From positions 1-64,000 of the forward strand of contig DVFT01000139.1 in NCBI GenBank assembly GCA_018713105.1: DNA of 64,000 nt, written 5' to 3'. Position numbers and translations under genes: made by a program. This DNA is from Candidatus Limivivens merdigallinarum. GTDB lineage: Bacteria > Bacillota > Clostridia > Lachnospirales > Lachnospiraceae. Of the stretch, positions 25,656 through 35,084 are shown piece after piece. The notes under the pieces were generated by a model that ran no database searches, was not told the origin of the DNA, and saw only the letters and a list, made by a program, of their open reading frames with translations. How positions within the stretch are numbered: the first letter of the stretch is position 1; every line of letters begins with the position of its first letter.

Positions 25656-27020
25656 ATGAAAAAAAAATATCATATTATAAGTAAGGTTTTAGAGGGAAGC
25701 ATTGCAGATGAGCTGGGTGTGGAACCGGGAGACCGTCTCCTGTCCATAGACGGGCAGACGGTAGAGGATGTCTTCGACTACCAGTATCTCACCAACGAGG
25801 AATACCTGACCATCCTGATTGAGAAAAAGGACGGAGAGGAATGGGAGCTGGAGATCGAAAAGGAATTTGAGGAAGATCTGGGAATGGAATTTGAGAACGG
25901 GCTGATGGATGAATACCGTTCCTGCAGAAACAAATGCATCTTCTGTTTCATCGATCAGATGCCCAAGGGCATGCGGGAAACCCTGTACTTCAAGGACGAT
26001 GATTCCAGGCTTTCCTTCCTCCAGGGAAATTATGTGACGCTCACCAACATGAGTTCTGCAGACATCGAGAAGATCATCCGGTATCACCTGGAACCCATCA
26101 ATATTTCTTTTCAGACGATGAATCCCAAGCTTCGGTGCAGGATGCTCCACAACCGCTTTGCCGGGGAGGCGCTGAAGAAGGTGGACCGCCTCTATGAGCA
26201 TGGGATCCACATGAACGGTCAGATCGTGCTGTGCAAGGGAATCAACGATGGGGAGGAGCTTCGCTTCAGCATTGAAACGCTGGAACGCTATTTCCCTGTC
26301 CTGGAGAGCGTCTCCATCGTCCCTGTGGGGCTTAGCCGATACCGGGAGGGGCTGTTTCCCCTTGAGCCGTTTGCCAAGGAGGACGCAGAAGAGGTGTTGG
26401 ATCTCATTGAAGGATATCAAAGCCGTTTTTATGAAAAATACGGGCTCCACGGCATCCATGCGGGAGACGAGTGGTATCTATTGGCGGGGCGTGAGATCCC
26501 GCCAGCTAAGCGGTATGACGGCTACCTTCAGCTGGAAAACGGCGTCGGGATGCTGAGGCTTCTGATGGATGAGGTGGAGGAGGAACTGGCAGGCAGGAAG
26601 GGAGATCCTGCTGCCTGCCATGAGGTTTCCATTGCCACGGGGCTTTTGGCTTATCCGACGATCCTTGCATTGTCCAGGAAGGTGCAGGAGAAGTATCCCA
26701 ACGTGGTGATTCATGTCTATCCCATCCGGAATGACTTTTTCGGCGAGCTGATCACGGTGTCGGGGCTTTTGACCGAGCAGGATCTGGAACGCCAGCTGAA
26801 AGGGCAAAAGTTGGGGGAGCAGCTTTTGCTTCCCTGCAACCTGCTAAAGAGCGGGGAGGAGGTATTTCTGGACGATTATACGGTCTCTGAGCTGGAAACT
26901 GCTTTACAAATACCGGTGAATATTGTAAAATCAAGCGGTCGGGCTTTTGTGGAAGCCGTATTGATGGAAAACAACGAGATTTGTCATTCTTATACAGATG
27001 AGGTGAATAAATATGAGTAA
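25656..27020 (+). CDS. DUF512 family radical-SAM-like iron-sulfur protein with PDZ domain
   Basis: A 454-residue protein. The first 60 residues form a PDZ-like domain ([20 protein letters not shown]). An iron-sulfur motif [12 protein letters not shown] (C-x3-C-x2-C) and GNYVTLTN follow, then the DUF512 C-terminal domain with GVGMLRLL. The family is linked to radical SAM enzymes and is almost always beside der in clostridia, as here (its stop overlaps the der start). No function is proven; a role in ribosome or cofactor maturation is inference. Confidence 0.88.
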   Translation: MKKKYHIISKVLEGSIADELGVEPGDRLLSIDGQTVEDVFDYQYLTNEEYLTILIEKKDGEEWELEIEKEFEEDLGMEFENGLMDEYRSCRNKCIFCFIDQMPKGMRETLYFKDDDSRLSFLQGNYVTLTNMSSADIEKIIRYHLEPINISFQTMNPKLRCRMLHNRFAGEALKKVDRLYEHGIHMNGQIVLCKGINDGEELRFSIETLERYFPVLESVSIVPVGLSRYREGLFPLEPFAKEDAEEVLDLIEGYQSRFYEKYGLHGIHAGDEWYLLAGREIPPAKRYDGYLQLENGVGMLRLLMDEVEEELAGRKGDPAACHEVSIATGLLAYPTILALSRKVQEKYPNVVIHVYPIRNDFFGELITVSGLLTEQDLERQLKGQKLGEQLLLPCNLLKSGEEVFLDDYTVSELETALQIPVNIVKSSGRAFVEAVLMENNEICHSYTDEVNKYE

Positions 27021-28341
27021 ACCAATCGTAGCGATCGTAGGAAGACCGAATGTGGGAAAATCCACCCTGTTCAACGCCCTGGCAGGAGAGAATATCTCCA
27101 TCGTCAAGGATACGCCGGGCGTGACCAGAGACCGTATCTATGCAGATGTGGAATGGCTGTCCCATAAGTTTACCCTGATTGATACCGGAGGAATCGAGCC
27201 GGATACCAAGGATATCATCCTCTCCCAGATGAGAGAACAAGCGCAGATCGCCATTGATACCGCAGATGTGATTCTGTTTTTGACGGATGTAAAGCAGGGG
27301 CTGGTGGATTCGGATGCCAAGGTGGCTGATATGCTCCGCCGTTCCCGCAAGCCGGTGGTGCTGGCGGTCAACAAGGTGGACAGCTTCAAAAAATATATGG
27401 CGGACGTCTATGAATTTTACAATCTGGGCATCGGAGATCCCCAGCCGATCTCCGCTTCCTCGCGCCTGGGCATCGGGGATATGCTGGATGCAGTGGTTGC
27501 GCATTTTGATAAGGAGCATCTGGAAGAGGAGGAGGACGACCGTCCGAGAGTGGCGATCGTGGGGAAACCCAACGTGGGAAAATCCTCCATTATCAATAAG
27601 CTGACCGGAGAAAACCGGGTTATCGTCTCCGACATTGCCGGGACCACCCGCGATGCCATCGACACGGAGATCGTCTGGAACGGCCGTCCCTATGTCTTCA
27701 TTGACACAGCGGGGCTTCGGCGGAAAAACAAAATCAAAGAAGAGCTGGAGCGCTACAGCATTATCCGCACAGTGACGGCAGTGGAGAGAGCCGATGTGGT
27801 CGTAGTCGTCATTGACGCAAAGGAGGGGGTCACCGAGCAGGATGCTAAGATCGCGGGAATTGCCCATGAGAGAGGCAAGGGCGTGATCATCGCTGTAAAC
27901 AAATGGGATGCCATTGAGAAAAATGACAAGACCATCTACAAATACACCAATGATATCCGGAATACACTTTCCTTTATGCCCTATGCGGAGCTGATGTTTA
28001 TTTCCGCCGTAAGCGGACAGCGCCTGCCGAAGCTTTTTGAGAAGATCGATATGGTGCTGGAGAATCAGACGCTCAGGGTGCAGACAGGGGTACTGAACGA
28101 GATTATCAGCGAGGCAGTGGCACTGCAGCAGCCGCCTTCTGACAAGGGCAAGCGGCTCAAGATCTACTATACTACCCAGGTGGCGGTGAAGCCGCCCACC
28201 TTTGTCGTCTTTGTCAATGACAAAGAGCTGATGCATTTTTCTTATACCAGATATCTGGAAAATAAAATCCGGGATACCTTCGGCTTCCAGGGGACTTCCC
28301 TGAAGTTTATCATCCGGGAGAGAAAGGATAAGGAGAACTAG
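27013..28341 (+). CDS. der: Ribosome biogenesis GTPase Der (EngA)
   Basis: A 442-residue double GTPase for 50S assembly. First G domain: [24 protein letters not shown]; second: [24 protein letters not shown]; then a KH-like C-terminal domain to the end. AGGTGAAT upstream of the ATG. A PlsY gene follows after two bases, which makes this an essential-gene cluster der-plsY-gpsA. Confidence 0.97.
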   Translation: MSKPIVAIVGRPNVGKSTLFNALAGENISIVKDTPGVTRDRIYADVEWLSHKFTLIDTGGIEPDTKDIILSQMREQAQIAIDTADVILFLTDVKQGLVDSDAKVADMLRRSRKPVVLAVNKVDSFKKYMADVYEFYNLGIGDPQPISASSRLGIGDMLDAVVAHFDKEHLEEEEDDRPRVAIVGKPNVGKSSIINKLTGENRVIVSDIAGTTRDAIDTEIVWNGRPYVFIDTAGLRRKNKIKEELERYSIIRTVTAVERADVVVVVIDAKEGVTEQDAKIAGIAHERGKGVIIAVNKWDAIEKNDKTIYKYTNDIRNTLSFMPYAELMFISAVSGQRLPKLFEKIDMVLENQTLRVQTGVLNEIISEAVALQQPPSDKGKRLKIYYTTQVAVKPPTFVVFVNDKELMHFSYTRYLENKIRDTFGFQGTSLKFIIRERKDKEN

Positions 28342-28343
28342 TC

Positions 28344-28991
28344 ATGTGGTTAAGGATTGGATGTATTGCCATCGGTTATCTGTTCGGTTTGTTCCAGACG
28401 AGCTATATTTATGGACGTCTCCACGGGATTGACATCCGGAATTACGGAAGCGGCAATGCCGGGACGACCAATATGCTGCGGACCCTTGGGACCAAGGCGG
28501 GGATCATCACATTTTTGGGAGACTGCCTGAAATGTATTTTGGCAGTTCTCCTGGTTGTGCTCCTGTTTGGAGAAAGCCACAGCGAGATGCTCCCGCTTCT
28601 CAAAATGTATACGGCAGCAGGAACGATCCTTGGGCATAATTTCCCATTTTATCTGAAATTTAAAGGCGGAAAAGGGATTGCGGCGACTGCGGGGCTGATC
28701 ATTGCCTTCGGGCCAGTTACGATCGTTTTGGGTCTTATCACCTTTGTGGCGGTCTTTCTTTCCACACACTATGTTTCATTGGGTTCCCTGCTGCTTTACG
28801 CAGGCTTCCTGGTTGAAGTGGTGGTTTTGGGGCAGCTTGGATATTTCCATATGGCATCACCGCTTCTCTATGAAATGTACGCGGTAGCGGCTTTCCTGAC
28901 GATCATGGCATATATCAAGCATGCCAGCAATATCAGGCGGCTACTCCATGGAGAAGAACGGAAAACCTATCTATTTAAGAAGAATAAATAA
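28344..28991 (+). CDS. plsY: Glycerol-3-phosphate 1-O-acyltransferase PlsY
   Basis: A 215-residue membrane enzyme using acyl-phosphate from PlsX. Motifs: QTSYIYGR near the N-terminus, YGSGNAGTTNMLRTLG near 34-49, GHNFPFYLKFKGGKGIAAT near 96-114. Several strong hydrophobic segments. This copy carries the standard motifs and lies beside gpsA, which makes its substrate glycerol-3-phosphate, so it is likely the housekeeping PlsY, in contrast to the copy at 828. Confidence 0.95.
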   Translation: MWLRIGCIAIGYLFGLFQTSYIYGRLHGIDIRNYGSGNAGTTNMLRTLGTKAGIITFLGDCLKCILAVLLVVLLFGESHSEMLPLLKMYTAAGTILGHNFPFYLKFKGGKGIAATAGLIIAFGPVTIVLGLITFVAVFLSTHYVSLGSLLLYAGFLVEVVVLGQLGYFHMASPLLYEMYAVAAFLTIMAYIKHASNIRRLLHGEERKTYLFKKNK

Positions 28992-29015
28992 GAAGCAAGA
29001 ATGGAGGGATTTACA

Positions 29016-30032
29016 ATGGCAAAAATTGGTGTGATCGGAGCAGGTAGCTGGGGAACCGCCCTGGCGCTTCTGTGTTGCAAAAATGGCCACGAAGTGACAG
29101 TCTGGTCGATCATCAAGGAGGAGGTAGAGATGCTCCGTGAAAAACGGCAGCATGAGACGAAGCTTCCGGGGGTGATCCTGCCACAAGGCATTTGGATCAC
29201 CCATGATCTGAAGGAGGCCATGACGGAGAAGGATGTGCTCATTCTGGCAGTCCCCTCTCCTTTTACCAGAAGTACCGCGAGGAGCATGAAGGAATATCTG
29301 CATGACGGGCAGATCATTGTCAACGTGGCAAAGGGGATTGAGGAACACACGATGATGACGCTTTCCGAGATCATTGAGGAGGAGCTTCCCAATGCGGAGG
29401 TTGCCGTGATGTCCGGACCCAGCCATGCAGAGGAAGTGGGGCTTGGGCTGCCCACCAATATCGTGGTCAGCGCCCACAAAAAGCATGTGGCGGAATACCT
29501 GCAGAATATTTTCATGAGCCCCGTGTTCCGTGTCTATACAAATCCGGACATGCTGGGCGTGGAGCTGGGAGGATCCCTGAAGAATGTCATTGCCCTGGCA
29601 GCCGGGATCGCCGATGGCTTGGGGTACGGCGACAACACGAAGGCGGCGCTCATTACCAGAGGAATCGCAGAGATCGCCCGCCTGGGCGTGAAGATGGGGG
29701 GGCATATCGAGACCTTCTGCGGTCTGACCGGAATCGGAGATCTGATCGTGACCTGTGCCAGCAAGCACAGCAGAAACCGGAAAGCAGGTTACCTGATCGG
29801 TCAGGGGTATACCTATGAGGAGGCGATGAAGGAAGTCAAGATGATCGTGGAAGGAGTATATTCCGCGAAGGCGGCGAAGGAGCTTTCGGAGCGCTATGAG
29901 GTGGAAATGCCCATCGTAGAACAGATCAACCAGGTGCTTTTTGAAGGGAAAAGCGCCAAAGATGCAGTGCAGGAATTGATGCTCCGAGACCGGAAAACCG
30001 AATCCATGGAGCTTCTCTGGGAAGAGAAGTAA
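29016..30032 (+). CDS. gpsA: NAD(P)-dependent glycerol-3-phosphate dehydrogenase
   Basis: Reduces dihydroxyacetone phosphate to glycerol-3-phosphate for phospholipids. The 338-residue product begins IGVIGAGSWGTALA (Rossmann), has SGPSHAEEV and the catalytic Lys region GSLKNVIALAAG, and the C-terminal domain with GDLIVTC and RNRKAGYLIG. The ATG at 29016 is preceded by GGAGG that lies in the codons of the earlier ATG at 29001, so 29016 is the true start. Confidence 0.96.
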   Translation: MAKIGVIGAGSWGTALALLCCKNGHEVTVWSIIKEEVEMLREKRQHETKLPGVILPQGIWITHDLKEAMTEKDVLILAVPSPFTRSTARSMKEYLHDGQIIVNVAKGIEEHTMMTLSEIIEEELPNAEVAVMSGPSHAEEVGLGLPTNIVVSAHKKHVAEYLQNIFMSPVFRVYTNPDMLGVELGGSLKNVIALAAGIADGLGYGDNTKAALITRGIAEIARLGVKMGGHIETFCGLTGIGDLIVTCASKHSRNRKAGYLIGQGYTYEEAMKEVKMIVEGVYSAKAAKELSERYEVEMPIVEQINQVLFEGKSAKDAVQELMLRDRKTESMELLWEEK

Positions 30033-30047
30033 ATTTAGAGAAAACAG

Positions 30048-30076
30048 TTGCTTTTTTTTTCGTTCCGGTGTATAGT
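30048..30076 (+). promoter_or_regulatory. Promoter of the TrpXYZ-type ABC importer
   Basis: TTGCTT (30048-30053), 17 bases, TATAGT (30071-30076), leaving a leader of about 70 bases. The leader has no T-box motif. Confidence 0.5.
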
Positions 30077-30151
30077 ACTTATAACTTACTACTTCAGCGA
30101 ATAAAAGCGTTGACGCATCAATGTGCGAATATAATGAGTAAAGGAGAATCT

Positions 30152-31132
30152 ATGATGAAGAAAAAATTTGCTGTTTTGATGATGATGGGACTTGTCGTAT
30201 CCTCCATGATCCTTCCGGTATCTGCGGAAGAAGGAGATACCTACAAGATCGGTGTTTGCCAGTTAATGGAGCACACCGCTTTGGATGCTGCCTATGAGGG
30301 ATTCCTGGAAGGTTTGAAGGAGGCTGGCTATGAAGAGGGTGTCAATCTGGAGATCGACATGAATAATGCCCAGGGCGACCAGTCCAACTGCGCAACCATC
30401 GCTGCAAAACTGAAAAATGAGGACTGTGACCTGGTTCTTGCCATCGCTACGCAGGCAGCTCAGGCATGTGCCAATGAGATCACCGATACTCCGATCGTGA
30501 TTACGGCGGTGACGGATCCTGCAGAATCAGGGCTTGTTGACTCAAATGAAGCGCCTGGCGCGAACTTGACCGGAACTTCGGATCTGACCCCAGTGGCTTC
30601 CCAGATTGCAATGATTCAGAAACTGGTTCCAGATGCCAAGACGGTAGGCGTATTTTACAATTCCAGTGAAACGAACTCCAAGCTTCAGGCAGATATGGCG
30701 ATTGAAGCAGGAGAAGAACTGGGATATACCATGGAAACCTATACGGTATCTGCAACCAATGAAATCCAGCAGGTAATGGAATCTATGGTAGGTAAGGTAG
30801 ACGCACTCTATATTCCTACGGACAACATGTTAGCCTCCAATATGCCCACAGTTGCACTGGTTGCGAATCCGGCGAAGATTCCGGTAATCTGCGGTGAGAG
30901 CGGCATGGTGGAAAATGGAGGCTTGATTACCAACGGTATCAATTATCATGATTTAGGTGTGCTGACAGGACAGCAGGCTGCCAAGATTTTGGAAGGTGCT
31001 GATCCGGCAGAGATGCCGATTGAATATTGTGATGAAAGCAGTTATACCTATACCATCAACGAAGATACTGCAGCTGAAATTGGAATTGAGATTCCGGAAG
31101 AATTTCTTGGCGGGGAGAATGCTGAATCATGA
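30152..31132 (+). CDS. ABC transporter substrate-binding protein (TrpX-like)
   Basis: A 326-residue exported solute-binding protein of the ABC_sub_bind family, whose members in streptococci bind tryptophan or related compounds. Signal peptide 1-24 with cleavage near PVSA-EE. Two periplasmic-binding lobes follow, with IAMIQKLVPDAKTVGVFYN and PTDNMLASNMPTV. No lipobox cysteine is visible, which is odd for a Gram-positive binding protein that needs anchoring. AAAGGAG precedes 30152. The permease and ATPase genes follow with overlapping codons, so this is a complete importer; ligand is inferred only from the family. Confidence 0.88.
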   Translation: MMKKKFAVLMMMGLVVSSMILPVSAEEGDTYKIGVCQLMEHTALDAAYEGFLEGLKEAGYEEGVNLEIDMNNAQGDQSNCATIAAKLKNEDCDLVLAIATQAAQACANEITDTPIVITAVTDPAESGLVDSNEAPGANLTGTSDLTPVASQIAMIQKLVPDAKTVGVFYNSSETNSKLQADMAIEAGEELGYTMETYTVSATNEIQQVMESMVGKVDALYIPTDNMLASNMPTVALVANPAKIPVICGESGMVENGGLITNGINYHDLGVLTGQQAAKILEGADPAEMPIEYCDESSYTYTINEDTAAEIGIEIPEEFLGGENAES

Positions 31133-32058
31133 GTATCCTGTTAGCAATGTTCAGCGCTGTTTCCCAGGGGATGCTCTGGGCAATGTTGGCGCTGGGAGTA
31201 TATATTACATTCCGTCTGCTCGATTTTGCAGATTTGACCTGTGAAGGGAGCTTTGCCCTTGGCGGCTGCGTCAGCGCAGTGCTCACGGTAAACCTTCACA
31301 TGAATCCATACTTAAGCCTGCTCTGCGGCTTCCTGGCGGGAATGATTGCCGGGCTGGTGACAGGAGTGCTGAATACGAAACTTAAGATCCCTCCGATCCT
31401 GGCAGGAATCCTTTCCATGATTTCCTTGTATTCTATCAATCTCCGGATTATGCTGAATCAAGCAAACGTTCCGATCAATATCAGGGAGGAAGGGGTATCC
31501 AGCATCGTTACGGCGATTCAGGATCTCCTGCCGGAATCCATCACCTCTATGAGCCAGACCCAAAACGTCATCACCCTTTGTATTGGACTTTTGTTCTGTG
31601 TCCTTTCTGTGGCGGTGTTATATTGGTTTTTTGGCACGGAGATGGGATCTGCAATCCGTGCTACAGGAAATAACGAAAAAATGATCCGTGCTTTGGGGGT
31701 CAACACAGATACCACCAAGATCATCGCCTTGGCAATCAGCAACGGCTTTATCGCTTTGTCCGGAGCTTTAGTGGCTCAAGCCCAGAAGGTGGCCGATGTG
31801 GGAATGGGGACGGGCGCCATTGTCATCGGTCTTGCCTCCATTGTGATTGGGGAAGTGCTTTTTAGCAAAGTAATCAGCTTTAAGTGGAAACTGGTCAGTA
31901 TTGTAGTTGGTTCCATCATTTACCGTGTGATAGTTGCCATTGTGCTTCAGCTTGGCTTACGTTCCAGCGACCTGAAGCTGCTTACAGCCATCCTGGTGGC
32001 AGCAGCCCTGTCAATTCCGAGGCTGCTTCCCAAAAAGAATAAAAAGGGGGTGGCATAA
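31129..32058 (+). CDS. ABC transporter permease (TrpY-like, BPD_transp_2 family)
   Basis: A 309-residue membrane protein with about eight to ten hydrophobic segments, resembling the branched-chain amino-acid/ribose type permeases: YITFRLLDFADLTCEGSFAL near the N-terminus and RATGNNEKMIRALGVNTD in the cytoplasmic loop that meets the ATPase. The ATG overlaps the stop of the binding protein (ATGA). Only one permease is present, so it probably acts as a homodimer. Confidence 0.92.
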   Translation: MSILLAMFSAVSQGMLWAMLALGVYITFRLLDFADLTCEGSFALGGCVSAVLTVNLHMNPYLSLLCGFLAGMIAGLVTGVLNTKLKIPPILAGILSMISLYSINLRIMLNQANVPINIREEGVSSIVTAIQDLLPESITSMSQTQNVITLCIGLLFCVLSVAVLYWFFGTEMGSAIRATGNNEKMIRALGVNTDTTKIIALAISNGFIALSGALVAQAQKVADVGMGTGAIVIGLASIVIGEVLFSKVISFKWKLVSIVVGSIIYRVIVAIVLQLGLRSSDLKLLTAILVAAALSIPRLLPKKNKKGVA

Positions 32059-32852
32059 TGCTGTTGCTTCAGAATATACACAAAACGTTTAATCTGGGTA
32101 CCGTAAATGAAAAAAAGGCGTTAAATGGAGTGGAACTGCATTTGAATGCCAAGGATTTTGTCACAGTCATCGGCGGGAATGGTGCTGGAAAATCCACTAT
32201 GCTGAATATGATCGCGGGTGTCTATCCCATTGATGAGGGCAGGATTGTCCTAAACGGCAGGGATATGACCAAACAGCCAGAATATGTAAGGGCAAAATAC
32301 TTAAGCCGCGTTTTCCAGGATCCTATGATGGGGACTGCTTCCAATATGCAGATTGATGAAAATCTGGCTTTGGCTCATCGCCGTGGAAAGAAAAGAGGGC
32401 TTTCCTGGGGAATCACAAAGGAGGAACATGATCTGTTCCGCGAGAAGCTTAAAATTCTGGGACTGGGGCTTGAAGACCGCATGACCTCAAAGGTGGGACT
32501 CCTTTCAGGAGGACAGAGACAGGCGCTGACTCTTTTGATGGCGACGCTGATTAAACCGGAGCTGCTGCTCTTAGATGAACATACCGCAGCCCTGGATCCG
32601 AAAACGGCAGCCAATGTTTTGTCGGTGACGGAGACGATTATCCGGGAGGAACAGCTTACCGCGATTATGGTCACCCACAATATGAAGGATGCTATCCGTT
32701 TTGGAAACCGCCTGATCATGATGCATGAGGGGCAGATTATCTACGACGTGGCGGGTGAAGAGAAAAAACGCCTGGATGTAAACGATCTTCTGGACAAATT
32801 CGAACAGGCGAGCCATGGGGAATTTGCTAACGACAGAATGATGTTAGGTTGA
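32058..32852 (+). CDS. ABC transporter ATP-binding protein (TrpZ-like)
   Basis: A 264-residue ATPase. Walker A GGNGAGKSTML near 38-48, signature LLSGGQRQALTL, Walker B LLLLDEHTAAL with the less usual His after DE, and the switch VTHNMKDAI. The start shares one base with the permease stop. Energises uptake through the permease. A terminator follows at 32896. Confidence 0.94.
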   Translation: MLLLQNIHKTFNLGTVNEKKALNGVELHLNAKDFVTVIGGNGAGKSTMLNMIAGVYPIDEGRIVLNGRDMTKQPEYVRAKYLSRVFQDPMMGTASNMQIDENLALAHRRGKKRGLSWGITKEEHDLFREKLKILGLGLEDRMTSKVGLLSGGQRQALTLLMATLIKPELLLLDEHTAALDPKTAANVLSVTETIIREEQLTAIMVTHNMKDAIRFGNRLIMMHEGQIIYDVAGEEKKRLDVNDLLDKFEQASHGEFANDRMMLG

Positions 32853-32895
32853 GATTCTGATTTTGCAAAAAAATAAGATTTTGAGGAGTTATAAA

Positions 32896-32924
32896 GGGCT
32901 TTCAGGAAACTGGAAGCTCTTTTT
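32896..32924 (+). terminator. Terminator after the ABC importer
   Basis: GGGCTTTCAG, loop GAAA, CTGGAAGCTC, then TTTTT. Confidence 0.85.
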
Positions 32925-32926
32925 GC

Positions 32927-32955
32927 TTGCGCATTTGCGCAGTTTCCGATATGAT
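32927..32955 (+). promoter_or_regulatory. Promoter of the zinc-ribbon membrane protein gene
   Basis: TTGCGC (32927-32932), 17 bases, TATGAT (32950-32955); directly after the preceding terminator. Confidence 0.5.
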
Positions 32956-32996
32956 AGTAGTAATAGAAGCTCAGCGGATAGGCAGGGGGAACATGT

Positions 32997-34463
32997 ATGA
33001 AATGCAGAAGATGCGGAACTTATTTTGATTACGACAAAACCTATGGAATCTGCCCCAAATGTGTGGCTTATAACCGTCCGGACGGGGCAGAAAGAGAGGA
33101 AAAGTGGGGAGGCTGGTCGGGAACCGATTATCATCCGCCGGTGCTCTCCGGCAGTATGGAGGAACTCTACGGAGAACTGTACTCCAAAGATGCTGCGGGA
33201 AGGAAGAAACATAGGAAGCATACAGGATCCGGAAAAAAGAATGGGGCAGCCGGACCTGACAAAAATGCCGGGAAGAGTAAATCTGCCGGAATGAATGCTT
33301 CCAGACAAAAGATTTCCGGGCAGGGCGCTTCTGGACGGAACACTTCCAGACCGAATGCACCGGCGGGCAGGGCGGAGTTTTCAAGACATCCTCGGAAGCG
33401 AAAAAGGCTCCTCTGGGCAGCTATATTTGTGATTCTGTTCCTGGCTGTAGGCAGTGCCCTGTCAACCTACAAGCAGCTTGAGAGAGAAAAGACTTACTCA
33501 TGTGAGGATTATCTGGGGGAAGTGGACTACGGCGAAGCGGACGTTTCCTACGAGGAACCTGAGAATGTTGATGGCGGGGATGGTTTCGGGAGTAACAGAG
33601 AAGCTGTAGAGACGGAGGCACTATCCATGGAGGAAACGGAAACCGAGGGCTTCCAGCCAGCGGGAAATTCGGTAAGCCTTGAGGATCAGAAGCTAACGCT
33701 CACCTTCTACGAGCCGGTGGTTTTTGATACGGCTAAGACTCGCAGCGCCTTGGGAGAGGGGTATGTTCTGGTGGGATATCCCATCTCTTCGGATCTGGCG
33801 GTGGAAAATGACTATGATGAGCGGCAGCTCCAGATTTACCTGAAAAGCGGGGAATTCTACCATTATCCGGTCTATCCGTTCCAGCTTGAGGAGGCAGGAA
33901 TTGACGTTCCATGGTGTGAAACCGCATCCTCTCTTTCTTATGGGGAGGACATCTATCTTTGTTTTGCCGTGAGGGAAGAAGAGGCTGATCAGCGCCAGCT
34001 TCTGGTCCAGTTTCAGGAGCCAGCCGAGAAAGAAGGATATTATCGTACGGTGAGCCAGTATCTGGTGAACTGCGAAACGACGCCTTCTTTCACTTCGCAG
34101 GAACTGGGAACACAACCGGAAGCAATGCAGTGCCATGATCCGGAACTTACCTTCGTGGAGGAGACAGGAACCACCAGGCAGTACCGCCTGAGCCAGGAAT
34201 TTACCGCTCCCTGGGATCGGGTCATCTACCTTTTTGAGATGGTTCCTTTTGCAGAAGACGCGGAAGGATTGGGGGAAGTGAAGATTCAGGAGCCGGTTCT
34301 TGATTATGAAGATGAGTTTTATCTGGAAAAGCTGCCCATCCTTCCATGCGGAGTGAGCGGTATCATGGAATTGGACTTAGAGGTGTCCGTCGGTGTAAAA
34401 CAGATTGCCTTATATCTTTCAAATTCGGAAGAGGAATTTCAATGGAAGCTTACGCTTCCTTAA
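32997..34463 (+). CDS. Zinc-ribbon single-pass membrane protein of unknown function
   Basis: A 488-residue protein I do not recognise. Cys3, Cys6, Cys19 and Cys22 (C-x2-C...C-x2-C) make a zinc ribbon at the cytoplasmic N-terminus. Residues about 65-130 are a Lys/Gly/Ser/Asn-rich disordered linker with repeated S-G-x-G/N-A/T units. One membrane span at 138-156 is preceded by an RKRKR stop-transfer cluster, so the C-terminal 330 acidic residues face outside. That part shows two similar beta-rich segments (about 215-310 and 340-480). Single transcription unit with its own promoter; the Wood-Ljungdahl cluster follows. Confidence 0.75.
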   Translation: MKCRRCGTYFDYDKTYGICPKCVAYNRPDGAEREEKWGGWSGTDYHPPVLSGSMEELYGELYSKDAAGRKKHRKHTGSGKKNGAAGPDKNAGKSKSAGMNASRQKISGQGASGRNTSRPNAPAGRAEFSRHPRKRKRLLWAAIFVILFLAVGSALSTYKQLEREKTYSCEDYLGEVDYGEADVSYEEPENVDGGDGFGSNREAVETEALSMEETETEGFQPAGNSVSLEDQKLTLTFYEPVVFDTAKTRSALGEGYVLVGYPISSDLAVENDYDERQLQIYLKSGEFYHYPVYPFQLEEAGIDVPWCETASSLSYGEDIYLCFAVREEEADQRQLLVQFQEPAEKEGYYRTVSQYLVNCETTPSFTSQELGTQPEAMQCHDPELTFVEETGTTRQYRLSQEFTAPWDRVIYLFEMVPFAEDAEGLGEVKIQEPVLDYEDEFYLEKLPILPCGVSGIMELDLEVSVGVKQIALYLSNSEEEFQWKLTLP

Positions 34464-34573
34464 GATTGGCAATTTTTTGACAAGAATCCTGAATGCCCGA
34501 TAAAACCAGTCTTTTTTTTCAAGTGTTGATGTGGAAATGGATAAAATTATTAAAAAAAATACAAGGCGTATTG

Positions 34574-34602
34574 TTGAGAATCACGATGCTTTATGTTATA
34601 AT
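34574..34602 (+). promoter_or_regulatory. Promoter at the head of the Wood-Ljungdahl cluster
   Basis: TTGAGA (34574-34579), 17 bases, TATAAT (34597-34602), with an A/T-rich upstream tract at 34535-34562 that could act as an UP element. It leaves a leader of about 70 bases. Confidence 0.7.
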
Positions 34603-34680
34603 ACAGCCAAATGAGTAAGAATGAGTACCATGTGTCAATTTTTTAACAAAAACGTGATGATTTAAGGAGGCATTCTGGTT

Positions 34681-34998
34681 ATGCATATCATTAAAGATGA
34701 AAACGGCAACATTCTTCCACACGGTTCCCACGGTCATGCTCATGAGCATGAACATGCCGAGTGTAATGGATGCGGGGGCTGCGGTGAGAAGAGTCCCAAG
34801 GAACAGCTGACCGCTTTGTTGGGATATATGCTTTCCCACAATGAAAGCCATGCCAAAGAGCTGGACGATATGGCGGCAAAGCTTCAGCAGGCAGGGATGG
34901 CAGATGCTGCCGAGCAGATCCGCAAGGGAGTTGCAGAATTCCAGAAGGGAAATATGTATTTAAGCCTTGCTCTTTCTATGGTGAAGGAGCAGCAGTGA
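34681..34998 (+). CDS. Small His/Cys-rich metal-binding protein at the head of the CODH/ACS cluster
   Basis: A 105-residue cytoplasmic protein. Residues 14-27 hold seven His (HGSHGHAHEHEHAE) and 29-35 three Cys (CNGCGGC), a clear soft-metal site. The rest (about 40-103) is helical with regular Leu/Ala/Met. It is followed by cooT and metF. CooJ of Rhodospirillum rubrum, a His-rich nickel chaperone for CODH, is a functional precedent, but here the His/Cys tract is N-terminal and the sequence is not clearly homologous. Nickel storage or delivery is inferred from location; cobalt or zinc are alternatives. AAGGAGG upstream at 34664-34670. Confidence 0.85.
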   Translation: MHIIKDENGNILPHGSHGHAHEHEHAECNGCGGCGEKSPKEQLTALLGYMLSHNESHAKELDDMAAKLQQAGMADAAEQIRKGVAEFQKGNMYLSLALSMVKEQQ

Positions 34999-35084
34999 CG
35001 GCAGTGTGAGTGAGACAGTAAGGCGATATTCCTGAAATATGCAGCCTGAGTGGCGGCAGATTTTCGCGGTAAGGAGGTGTGACC

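Noticed and set aside
26752-28236. 494-codon minus-strand frame opposite der
   Set aside because: Shadow frame; der carries all GTPase motifs on the plus strand.
30077-30151. Possible T-box or other tryptophan-sensing leader before the ABC importer
   Set aside because: No T-box bulge, specifier stem or terminator seen in the short leader.
34681-34998. Calling the His-rich protein CooJ
   Set aside because: CooJ has its His tract at the C-terminus and there is no clear sequence match; only the function is comparable.
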